Shown: piece after piece, positions 18,379 through 24,844 of the stretch | Layout: every line of letters starts with the position of its first letter | Position numbering within the stretch: the stretch's first letter is position 1 | Source: Bacillota bacterium | Lineage (GTDB): Bacteria; Bacillota_A; Clostridia; Lachnospirales; Lachnospiraceae | Direction of reading: 5' to 3' | NCBI GenBank assembly: GCA_023443625.1 | Contig: JAEZTQ010000045.1 | Span: 29,355-93,354, forward strand | Length of the DNA: 64,000 bases | Notes under the pieces: generated by a model | Told to the model about the DNA's origin: nothing | Databases searched by the model: none | Seen by the model: the letters and a program-made list of their open reading frames with translations, nothing else | Program-made: the position numbers and the translations under genes

Positions 18379-19059
18379 TTATGAAATTCTTCGATCTTCT
18401 ACTATTTCTCCATCCTTTAGCCTAATAATATGATCAACAAAAAGATCAATCTCAGAATCATTGGTAACCATAATCAAAGTCTTCTTATGATAATATACCA
18501 TGTTGAGCAAGAAATCTAAAAGCTCCTTATTCATCTGGTAATCGTAATTATCAGTAAAGTCATCCACTAATATTATATTCGGCTTATTGATCAGAGCTCT
18601 TGCATAAGTTACACAGGCTAGTTGATTTTTGGCTAATTGCTTAGGATAATGATTTAATAATTCTCCTATGTTTAACCATTCAATAAGCTCCTGATAATAG
18701 GTTTTATCATACTTCTTGCGAGCTAATATAGAGGGAATAATTATATTTTCATGAACTGTCAATTCTGGGATTAAGCTATCATTTTGAAATAAGTATCCAA
18801 TTTCATTTCTTCTCATTTTGGCTAGTTGATCGTCAGTAAAATTTGTTATATTTTTATGATTAATATACACCTCTCCACTAGTAGGGCGTTCAAGTCCTCC
18901 TAGTATGCGCAGCAATGTGGTCTTACCTGATGCTTTTGATCCACTAATTGCAACGCACTCCCCTTTTTTGATTTCAATATTACAATTAACAATGGCTCTG
19001 ATTAAGTTATCATCCTTTTGAAAAGACTTATTCAAAGCTGTGATCTTACATATCGGCAT
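18379..19059 (-). CDS. Degenerate LolD/FtsE-like ABC ATPase
   Basis: A 226-residue ABC nucleotide-binding domain of the MacB/LolD/FtsE type. Walker A is intact (SGSKASGKTTLLR) and the Q-loop is YLFQN. Three catalytic elements are altered: LSGGQ is replaced by LAKNQ, the Walker B end is IILVDDFTDN (catalytic Glu to Asp), and the H-loop is MVTNDSE (His to Asn). It can probably bind ATP, but hydrolysis is doubtful. The start at 19059 was preferred over 19080 by length. It lies downstream of the third LytTR-box promoter, peptide ORF and hairpin, and presumably pairs with the two FtsX-like proteins encoded upstream. It could be a regulatory or sensory ABC rather than a pump. Confidence 0.85.
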   Translation of the reverse strand: MPICKITALNKSFQKDDNLIRAIVNCNIEIKKGECVAISGSKASGKTTLLRILGGLERPTSGEVYINHKNITNFTDDQLAKMRRNEIGYLFQNDSLIPELTVHENIIIPSILARKKYDKTYYQELIEWLNIGELLNHYPKQLAKNQLACVTYARALINKPNIILVDDFTDNYDYQMNKELLDFLLNMVYYHKKTLIMVTNDSEIDLFVDHIIRLKDGEIVEDRRIS

Positions 19060-19131
19060 AAATCTTACCATCCTTACCAAGCTTATGACTGTTAGATAAT
19101 ATGTAGGCTACCTTTCTCTTGCTTCACTAGG

Positions 19132-19174
19132 CACAGAATGCTTGAATTGATCTTCTCAATCCAAGCATTCTGTG
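19132..19174 (-). promoter_or_regulatory. Conserved hairpin in cassette C
   Basis: CACAGAATGCTTG pairs with CAAGCATTCTGTG, extended inward by TTGA/TCAA. The same hairpin lies at 20027-20060 and 20920-20953, each time between a micropeptide ORF and the downstream transporter gene. It lacks a long U-run, so an attenuator, leaky terminator or RNA processing site is more likely than a full stop. Confidence 0.75.
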
Positions 19175-19249
19175 TACTATCACTAATGAACTGGTAAAGT
19201 ATTTATTCCCCAATAGATACTTTCAACGCTAGAAATTATTTGCCATATA

Positions 19250-19288
19250 TTATCTGTCGGTATCAAGAAAATCCTGATATATTCTCAT
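19250..19288 (-). CDS. Decayed micropeptide ORF, cassette C (12 aa)
   Basis: Reads MRIYQDFLDTDR then TAA. It aligns in frame with the cassette B peptide from its second residue (IYQDFLDTDR against MYPDLLEIFR). The equivalent start is ATA instead of ATG, and an AAA codon after Arg is replaced by TAA, cutting off the basic end. The ribosome binding site is weak (AAGG). I read it as a degenerated copy, though translation from the ATG two codons upstream is possible. Confidence 0.45.
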   Translation of the reverse strand: MRIYQDFLDTDR

Positions 19289-19324
19289 ACTACCTTAAGA
19301 AAGAACAACCTTGATTACAAGCTA

Positions 19325-19394
19325 TTTATAGCATATCAACATAATTGCTTCAATAAGAGGGGACATGAACGTCGCATTTTGCTGTATGAACGTC
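19325..19394 (-). promoter_or_regulatory. LytTR-box promoter of cassette C
   Basis: Minus-strand direct repeats GACGTTCATA (19385-19394) and GACGTTCATG (19364-19373), 21 bp apart, then 33 bp to TATAAA (19325-19330). The spacing of two helical turns and the GTTNA core fit AgrA/PlnC-type LytTR sites. The gene for a LytTR regulator is 3.2 kb upstream. Confidence 0.8.
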
Positions 19395-19403
19395 GACTGT
19401 CAA

Positions 19404-19994
19404 TTACCCTTCCTCATAAAACATAGGTTTCTCAGATAAAAAATGAGATATGGACATTCTACGAATTCCTATATCAAGATAAATACCAATGGATATAATA
19501 ATACAGCAAGTAACTATAACTGCCATATAATATGTGGTAGATGAAGCAATCCATTCAATGGTGTGATTTACCAAATTGAAACTTCCTAGGTATTCAACAA
19601 TAAAACATATCAGTAAATAACCTCCTAATAATCCTATGGATGTCGAAATGATTATCAAGAAAAATGCCTGAACTAATAATAAGGTTCTCATTGTACTCTT
19701 TGTTGCTCCTAATCCACTTAAAATATTAAAATCACCCACACTGGATTTCATAATATTATAATACTGGCTAAGTAAATAAGTAATGCCTCCGATAAAAAAA
19801 ACTGTTCGTAAGCTGAGAAATATATATCGCAAATTCGAATATATATCATCCGTGACAAATACAAGTATATTATCCATATATATTATAGTGACTGCCATCA
19901 ATATATAGGCCACAATATTGGATAGGGCTACAAAAATATAGTTCTTATAGTTTCGCATAAATATAAGTTTAGAATAGGTAGGTATTAAAGACAT
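19404..19994 (-). CDS. Short FtsX-like membrane protein, copy 1
   Basis: 196-residue membrane protein with about four hydrophobic segments (roughly residues 20-42, 58-82, 102-138, 156-178). GLGATKSTMRTLLLVQAFFL followed by a glycine-rich hydrophobic stretch resembles the FtsX/MacB permease core, LGAsrrqlrrLLLLEA. It lacks the large extracytoplasmic domain of full FtsX permeases. The ATG at 19994 follows AAAGGA; an in-frame extension to 20024 overlaps the upstream hairpin region. About 19 of 196 residues differ from the copy at 20297. It lies in LytTR cassette B, downstream of a 15-residue peptide ORF. Probable partner of the degenerate ATPase; substrate unknown. Confidence 0.8.
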   Translation of the reverse strand: MSLIPTYSKLIFMRNYKNYIFVALSNIVAYILMAVTIIYMDNILVFVTDDIYSNLRYIFLSLRTVFFIGGITYLLSQYYNIMKSSVGDFNILSGLGATKSTMRTLLLVQAFFLIIISTSIGLLGGYLLICFIVEYLGSFNLVNHTIEWIASSTTYYMAVIVTCCIIISIGIYLDIGIRRMSISHFLSEKPMFYEEG

Positions 19995-20026
19995 AAGCTT
20001 CCTTTCTGCTAATTCCATAGGCACAA

Positions 20027-20060
20027 AATGCTTGGAATTGATGATCTCAATCCAAGCATT
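20027..20060 (-). promoter_or_regulatory. Conserved hairpin in cassette B
   Basis: AATGCTTGGA pairs with TCCAAGCATT around a short interior segment. It ends about 33 bases before the permease ATG at 19994 and sits after the peptide stop, as in the other two cassettes. Confidence 0.75.
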
Positions 20061-20124
20061 CTATGTATTATAACAAGAATTGGTAAAGTATTTATTCCCC
20101 AATAGATACTTTCATCGTGAGTAA

Positions 20125-20172
20125 TTATTTTCCAAATATTTTTCTAAAGATTTCAAGAAGATCTGGATACAT
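20125..20172 (-). CDS. Micropeptide, cassette B (15 aa)
   Basis: Reads MYPDLLEIFRKIFGK followed by TAA. A strong GGGAGG lies seven bases before the ATG, and a LytTR-box promoter starts the unit. Hydrophobic residues at 5, 6, 8, 9, 12 and 13 and charged ones at 4, 7, 10, 11 and 15 fit an amphipathic helix with a basic end. There is no signal peptide, double-glycine leader or cysteine, so it would be secreted unprocessed or act inside the cell. Similar in pattern to the cassette A peptide; both carry D-[LF]-L-E-I. Confidence 0.72.
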   Translation of the reverse strand: MYPDLLEIFRKIFGK

Positions 20173-20216
20173 TTTTTATCCTCCCTTATAAAAAGAACAA
20201 CCTTGGTTACAAGCTG

Positions 20217-20287
20217 TTTATAGCATATAACCAAAGTTGCTTTCAATAAGGTAGGACATGAACGTCGATTTTAAGTGCATGAACGTC
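20217..20287 (-). promoter_or_regulatory. LytTR-box promoter of cassette B
   Basis: Minus-strand GACGTTCATG at 20278-20287 and again at 20257-20266, 21 bp apart. Then 34 bp to an extended -10, TGC-TATAAA (20217-20222). There is no good -35 hexamer, as expected for an activator-dependent promoter. The -10 lies inside a palindrome with CCTTGGTTA/TAACCAA arms. Confidence 0.83.
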
Positions 20288-20296
20288 GACTGTACT

Positions 20297-20887
20297 CTAC
20301 CCTTCCTCATAAAACATAGGCTTCTCAGATAAAAAATGAGTTAAGGACATTCTGCGAATTCCTATATCAAGATAGATACCAATGGATATTATAATACAGC
20401 AGGTAGCTATAGCTGCCATATAATATGTAGTAGAAGAAGCAATCCATTCTATGGTATGATTTACCATATTATAGTTTCCAAGATATTCTACGATGAAACA
20501 AATCAGTAAATAGCCTCCTAATAATCCTATGGCTGTCGAAATGATTATCAAGAAAAAAGCCTGAACTAATAATAAGGTTCTCATTGTACTCTTTGTTGCC
20601 CCTAATCCACTTAAAATACTAAAATCACCCACACTGGATTTCATAATATTATAATACTGGCTAAGCAAATAAATAATGCCTCCGATAAATAACATAGTTC
20701 GTAAGCTGATAAATATATATCGCAAGTTCGAATATATATCATCAGTGACAAATACAAGTACATTATCCATATATACTGTGGTGACTGCCATCAATATATA
20801 GGCCACTATATTAGATAGTATTACAAAAATATAGTTCTTATAGTTTCTCATAAATATGATTTTAGAATAGGTACGTATTAAAGACAT
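20297..20887 (-). CDS. Short FtsX-like membrane protein, copy 2
   Basis: 196 residues, about 90% identical to the protein at 19404-19994, with the same four hydrophobic segments and the same GLGATKSTMRTLLLVQAFF core. Differences are mostly conservative (Ile/Val/Leu) and cluster in the membrane segments, which suggests both copies are under selection. The ATG at 20887 has AAAGGA upstream. It is the transporter gene of cassette A, downstream of the 16-residue peptide. Two half-size FtsX-like chains plus an ATPase could make a heterodimeric permease, but whether they are the partners of the ATPase is inference from context. Confidence 0.8.
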   Translation of the reverse strand: MSLIRTYSKIIFMRNYKNYIFVILSNIVAYILMAVTTVYMDNVLVFVTDDIYSNLRYIFISLRTMLFIGGIIYLLSQYYNIMKSSVGDFSILSGLGATKSTMRTLLLVQAFFLIIISTAIGLLGGYLLICFIVEYLGNYNMVNHTIEWIASSTTYYMAAIATCCIIISIGIYLDIGIRRMSLTHFLSEKPMFYEEG

Positions 20888-20919
20888 AAGCTTCCTTTCT
20901 GTTAATTCAATAGTCACAA

Positions 20920-20953
20920 AATGCTTGGAATTGATGTTCTCAATCCAAGCATT
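20920..20953 (-). promoter_or_regulatory. Conserved hairpin in cassette A
   Basis: AATGCTTGGA/TCCAAGCATT stem, about 33 bases before the permease ATG at 20887, in the same position as in cassettes B and C. A second small stem, AAAGTAT/ATACTTT (about 20981-21006), lies between it and the peptide stop and is also repeated in cassette B. Confidence 0.75.
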
Positions 20954-21046
20954 CTATGTATTATAATTAGAATTGGTAAAGTATTTATTCCCCAATAGAT
21001 ACTTTCGTTGGAAGAATCTTAATCTTGTAAAGTAAAATTGTCCCAA

Positions 21047-21097
21047 TTATTTTTTACGAAATAAACTCATTAAAATTTCCAAAAAATCTCCAGCCAT
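21047..21097 (-). CDS. Micropeptide, cassette A (16 aa)
   Basis: Reads MAGDFLEILMSLFRKK followed by TAA, with GGGAGG about nine bases before the ATG. Hydrophobic positions 5, 6, 8, 9, 12, 13 and polar positions 4, 7, 11, 14-16 give a clean amphipathic helix with a cationic tail. In style it resembles short phenol-soluble modulins or delta-lysin (MA-D start, KK end), but it is shorter and I claim no homology. It is directly downstream of LytTR boxes and next to the kinase gene, so it could be the signal, an effector, or a leader peptide for the downstream gene. Confidence 0.75.
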   Translation of the reverse strand: MAGDFLEILMSLFRKK

Positions 21098-21138
21098 ATT
21101 AATTAACCTCCCTATGTAAAAACCTTGGTTACAAGCTG

Positions 21139-21208
21139 TTTATAGCATATAACCAAGGCTTCATCAATAAGGTCAAACATGAACGTCGATTTTTCCTGCA
21201 TGAACGTC
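21139..21208 (-). promoter_or_regulatory. LytTR-box promoter of cassette A
   Basis: Minus-strand GACGTTCATG at 21199-21208 and 21178-21187, 21 bp apart, then 33 bp to TGC-TATAAA (TATAAA at 21139-21144). The boxes begin six bases after the stop codon of the histidine kinase gene. The -10 lies within a CCTTGGTTA/TAACCAAGG palindrome (21123-21158). Confidence 0.84.
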
Positions 21209-21213
21209 TATAT

Positions 21214-22527
21214 TTAATTTAATCCTCTGTTTTTCATATGTATATCCACTATGAACTCATTATTCTCTATTATGAAATTATAGGATCCCATATAATTTTT
21301 CACCCTGTTAATTACATTCTTAACACCGAATCCATGCAGGCTTTTATCCTTCTTTGAGGTAATAAGAACGCCATTTATAACATTTACATCACTCATAATA
21401 GGATTTTTTACATTTATAAATAAATCATCTTTATAGCTTGTAATTTTTACATCAATATAGTGTTGCTTATCATCTTTTGACTCTATTCGCTGTATAGCTT
21501 CCACTGCATTATTTATAATATTGGCAAATATAACACATAAGTCCATAGGAGCCACATAAAGTTTCTCAGGAAAACCACCTATCAATCTGATAATAATATT
21601 TTCATTCTTATATCTACTTTGTATATCATTAAGTATTGCATTTACAATATCATTACCACAATCAAATAAATCCTCTTGATTATTTGAAGATTCAATTAAT
21701 TCATGTATATATTGCTGCAATTCCCATTGCTTACCTGATTGATATAAACTATATATACATGTTAAATGGTTCTTCATCTCATGTCTGATACTATGGATTT
21801 CCTTTTGTTTTTCATTAACCAATGTATAATACTTCTGTTGTGACTCAATTACGTTTTGGCTGATTAATGAAAGGGCTTTGTAATTATCTCTAGATTCTAT
21901 AATGATAATCATCATAAAGCAAACCAAACAATAGGTGACTACAATAATAATAGTTATTACAATCAAAGCTCGCCTTCCAGCATCCGATATATTACTATTT
22001 AAACTTACTAATAGTGCTGATATAAAAAGCATTCCTGTTCCTATCCCTAGAAAAAGCAATGCATAAATACTTTTTGATATTTTAATCTGTATATTATTCT
22101 TTCTTCTCTTTTTAATAAATACTAAAATTATTAAAGGTATATTAATAAACATCATATAGAAATAACGAGAAATCCCCTCATTTCCCGGGTACATATTTAA
22201 CGTTGTTCCAATTCCTATAATGCAAGTATCTATGAATAAAATAAGAGCATATGCCAGTAAAGCATTAGTTAATTTTTTTATGTATCTACCTTCAAACCAA
22301 AAGCATATAGCCATAAATAACATGCACATCGTAACCAAAGTAACAGTCTCCGTACTGTATTTACGAAACAACCCCGCCAAAATCAATAAAAAAATTTGAA
22401 AAAAACCTGTTATGAGGTAAATACTTTTTCTTTTATTTGGCTTGAAGTTAAAAAACCCCCATAATATTAACCATATTTTTATTAAATCTGTCAAATAGCT
22501 ATAAAAAATATGTATTATATCACTCAT
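21214..22527 (-). CDS. GHKL histidine kinase (AgrC/HPK10 type)
   Basis: 437 residues: about six hydrophobic segments in residues 1-220, then a cytoplasmic kinase core. The phosphoacceptor is in IHSIRHEMKNHLTCIYSLY (about residue 250). The N-box is VIFANIINNAVEAIQRI and the glycine loop is LHGFGVKNVINRVKNYMG, typical of the HATPase_c_5 group found with LytTR regulators such as AgrC and ComD. The gene lies 15 bp after the regulator gene, so they form a two-component pair. The multi-span sensor suits a peptide ligand. No agrB/agrD genes are nearby; the micropeptides of the next cassettes are the obvious ligand candidates. Confidence 0.9.
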   Translation of the reverse strand: MSDIIHIFYSYLTDLIKIWLILWGFFNFKPNKRKSIYLITGFFQIFLLILAGLFRKYSTETVTLVTMCMLFMAICFWFEGRYIKKLTNALLAYALILFIDTCIIGIGTTLNMYPGNEGISRYFYMMFINIPLIILVFIKKRRKNNIQIKISKSIYALLFLGIGTGMLFISALLVSLNSNISDAGRRALIVITIIIVVTYCLVCFMMIIIIESRDNYKALSLISQNVIESQQKYYTLVNEKQKEIHSIRHEMKNHLTCIYSLYQSGKQWELQQYIHELIESSNNQEDLFDCGNDIVNAILNDIQSRYKNENIIIRLIGGFPEKLYVAPMDLCVIFANIINNAVEAIQRIESKDDKQHYIDVKITSYKDDLFINVKNPIMSDVNVINGVLITSKKDKSLHGFGVKNVINRVKNYMGSYNFIIENNEFIVDIHMKNRGLN

Positions 22528-22542
22528 AAAAACATATTCTCC

Positions 22543-23241
22543 TTATCTCGCATTCCTTCTACGGTACTCTTTACAGGCTTTTTTTAACTTACCAATCTGG
22601 CGAATTGACACCTCTACCTTTTCTCCATTATCAAGGAGTACTTCCTTGTTAATCTCATCAATAAAAGCCAAATTTACAATATAAGCTTTATGAACACGAA
22701 AGAAATCTCCTATATTTAATATCTCTTCCCACTCATTCATGGTTGTAGTGCTTTCAAATGTTCCCCTTTGCGTTCTAATAAGGGTATATCGATTAACATA
22801 TTCAATATATATAATATCCATCAATTTGATGAAAAGAATCTCTCCATCCTTGCTCACAATGGTTTTACAGTTTTTGGTTAAATCTCCTACAGCTTCTGTT
22901 AAAGCTCTTATGCATTCCATTTCATTTACAGGCTTTAACAGATAACGAAAAGCCCTCACCCTATAGCCTGCCTGTATAAACCCCTTATAGCCCGTAAGAA
23001 ATATGATAATCATACTTTCATCAAATTCACGAATCTTCTCTGCTGTCCTTAAACCATTTAATCCCTTCATCTGAATGTCTAAAAACAGTATATCAATTGG
23101 TCTTTGGCATGAAATTAGCTCTTCCCCAGAGGCAAAAGTAATTATCTCTATTTGTGATAAATTTGATATCTTAAATTTATTACATATTCGAAGGATTTCA
23201 TCTCGAATAATTTCTTCATCATCACATATTCCAATTAGCAC
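22543..23241 (-). CDS. LytTR-family response regulator
   Basis: Receiver domain at residues 1 to about 125: acidic pocket ICDDEE, phosphoacceptor Asp in DILFLDIQMKG, Thr in FLTGYKGF, Lys in RYLLKPV. LytTR DNA-binding domain from about 135 (DGEILFIKLMDIIYIEYVNRYTLIRT ... FFRVHKAYIVNLAFIDEI). I start at the GTG at 23241 (232 residues): AGAGAGG lies seven bases upstream, and the protein then begins directly with the receiver strand LIGICDDEE. A TTG at 23259 is the alternative. It probably binds the GACGTTCATG repeats in the three downstream cassettes. Its own promoter shows no such repeats. Confidence 0.92.
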   Translation of the reverse strand: MLIGICDDEEIIRDEILRICNKFKISNLSQIEIITFASGEELISCQRPIDILFLDIQMKGLNGLRTAEKIREFDESMIIIFLTGYKGFIQAGYRVRAFRYLLKPVNEMECIRALTEAVGDLTKNCKTIVSKDGEILFIKLMDIIYIEYVNRYTLIRTQRGTFESTTTMNEWEEILNIGDFFRVHKAYIVNLAFIDEINKEVLLDNGEKVEVSIRQIGKLKKACKEYRRRNAR

Positions 23242-23280
23242 AAAATTACCTCTCTTCAAATAATTACCAAGTTCTATTAT

Positions 23281-23309
23281 ATTTTAACAATCGTATTTTG
23301 TTTCGTCAA
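23281..23309 (-). promoter_or_regulatory. Promoter of the two-component operon
   Basis: Minus-strand TTGACG (23304-23309), 17-bp spacer, TAAAAT (23281-23286). It lies 40-70 bp upstream of the regulator start. No LytTR boxes are visible here, so positive autoregulation is not supported by sequence. Confidence 0.65.
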
Positions 23310-23534
23310 GATATTACACTAAAACACAGTAATTTTATATAATATTTTTTAAATAAATTAAATTTAACAATATAAGCAATCATTCTATGGCAGTATTGGC
23401 CATATTCATCTTATTGTCTGGAATTATGTTTTAACTCCTCCTGTCTACTTATATGATATGGACCCTTGCGTTCACAGTAGTTTTATATTACAATATTTCA
23501 AATAAAACTCTTTGACTATGAAAGGAAGGTATAT

Positions 23535-24014
23535 ATGAAGCAAATTGCAAGCTTTACTATTGATCATATGAAATTGCTCCCAGGTGTATATGTGTCCCGA
23601 AAGGACAAAATTGGCAGTGAGACAATAACAACTTTTGATATAAGAATGACTCGTCCTAATTTTGATTCCCCCATGCTTACCGGTGAAATTCATACCATTG
23701 AACATCTGGGAGCAACCTACTTACGAAATCATAAGGACTTCGCAGATAAAACTGTTTATTTTGGACCTATGGGCTGCAGAACAGGCTTTTATCTATTACT
23801 AGGCGGTGATTACGAATCAAAAGATATCCTCCCCCTGATAACAGAAATGTTTGAATTCACCCGAGACTTTGAAGGGGAAATTCCCGGAGCATCAGCCGTC
23901 AACTGTGGAAATTATTCGGATATGAACTTAAGTTTAGCAAAATACTATGCTAAGAAATTTCTTGACGAGATTCTCTACAAAATAGATGAAGATCACCTAA
24001 TCTATCCAGAATAA
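23535..24014 (+). CDS. luxS: S-ribosylhomocysteine lyase LuxS
   Basis: Cleaves S-ribosylhomocysteine to homocysteine and the autoinducer-2 precursor. The metal site HTIEHLGATYLRN (HxxEH) is near residues 53-57, FGPMGCRTGFYL carries the catalytic Cys near residue 83, and VNCGNY supplies the third metal-associated residue. Length 159 is normal. AAGGAAGG lies five bases before the ATG. It is divergent from the LytTR two-component operon. Confidence 0.97.
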   Translation: MKQIASFTIDHMKLLPGVYVSRKDKIGSETITTFDIRMTRPNFDSPMLTGEIHTIEHLGATYLRNHKDFADKTVYFGPMGCRTGFYLLLGGDYESKDILPLITEMFEFTRDFEGEIPGASAVNCGNYSDMNLSLAKYYAKKFLDEILYKIDEDHLIYPE

Positions 24015-24106
24015 GTGCTCTTACTACTTCCTCTCTCTTCTACCTAGGATTCATTTTTATTTATTCCCTGAATATAATGTTATGAGTATGAATAAAGGGA
24101 GAAGCT

Positions 24107-24844
24107 ATGGCAGACCAGGACCTAAACCACACCGCAGATATTATAAAAGCTGCATTACCATATGTTGATAGCAAGCTAAAAGGCATGGCAGAATTATTTG
24201 CCAAACTATTAGATTTAATGGGAAGTCTTAAATCAACAGCTAAGTCCGATACTTTGGCTGCCAGCGGCTTAAAGAGCACAAAAATCGATCTTGAAGGTCT
24301 TTTAAACGGTATTAGACCTGTTTGTACAAATAAAGAGAGAGAAATTGTAGATAAAATTCTAAATATATTTAATATAAAAAGAATGTTTGAAATGTATAAT
24401 AATATGATGTCCGCTATGAATGTCATGCAGGAGTTCGGTGGGTTTAACTTCGGTGATTCAGGTACCGCAAGCGATACAGATGATATTACCGGCAATTTTT
24501 CCAGTTCTAATTTCGAATCAATTTTTAAAGCCGCCAGCACTAATTTTGAAAATGAAACTCCTAATACAGTTGACGAAGAAAAAGAAGGGGAAGACCCTTC
24601 CAATAGCTTTAATCCATTTATTGAAAATAACCTCAAAGAAGATACCCCTGCTGGAAGCCCAATACATGCAGATAACCCCAATAAGACAATTAACCCCATG
24701 AATAATAAGATGGTTGATATGCTGAAAGCCATGATTCCCCCAGAACAAATGAGTACCTTTGAAAACCTTAGCATGCTTTTAAATACTATGTCATATGATG
24801 ATACTAGTAAAGAAAATGAAAATAAGGAGCAAATTGATGGCTGA
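24107..24844 (+). CDS. Unrecognised 245-aa protein, first of a paired set
   Basis: I do not recognise this protein. It begins MADQDLNHTADIIKAAL and has a helical, methionine-rich N-terminal half, an acidic, Asn/Ser/Pro-rich low-complexity middle (about residues 120-195), and a helical C-terminus MVDMLKAMIPPEQMSTFENL. There are no membrane segments and no signal peptide. The stretch NKEREIVDKILNIFN...MYNNMMSAMN resembles the C-terminus of the next gene's product (SKDESDLMIDILTKNL...MIKKMMSTMK), so the two may be related. AGGGAGAAG precedes the ATG. The next gene overlaps its 3' end by 8 bp. A 303-codon frame on the opposite strand is an artefact of composition. Confidence 0.75.
   Translation: MADQDLNHTADIIKAALPYVDSKLKGMAELFAKLLDLMGSLKSTAKSDTLAASGLKSTKIDLEGLLNGIRPVCTNKEREIVDKILNIFNIKRMFEMYNNMMSAMNVMQEFGGFNFGDSGTASDTDDITGNFSSSNFESIFKAASTNFENETPNTVDEEKEGEDPSNSFNPFIENNLKEDTPAGSPIHADNPNKTINPMNNKMVDMLKAMIPPEQMSTFENLSMLLNTMSYDDTSKENENKEQIDG

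Larger units (their letters stand above)
19404..21189. repeat. Tandem 893-bp duplication: permease plus peptide promoter
   Basis: Two head-to-tail units (19404-20296 and 20297-21189) hold the same order: permease, AATGCTTGG hairpin, micropeptide, palindrome around the -10, and LytTR boxes. Permease starts and stops are both exactly 893 bp apart. A third, shorter copy of the non-permease part (19060-19403) precedes the ATPase gene. The permeases are much better conserved than the peptides. Confidence 0.9.

Noticed and set aside
20125..21097. Double-glycine (ComC/bacteriocin) or signal-peptide leader on the micropeptides
   Set aside because: The ORFs are only 15-16 codons; no GG processing site, no extension upstream in frame.
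18379..23241. agrBD-type cyclic peptide system
   Set aside because: No AgrB-like protease and no Cys-containing AgrD-like peptide found; the peptides have no cysteine.
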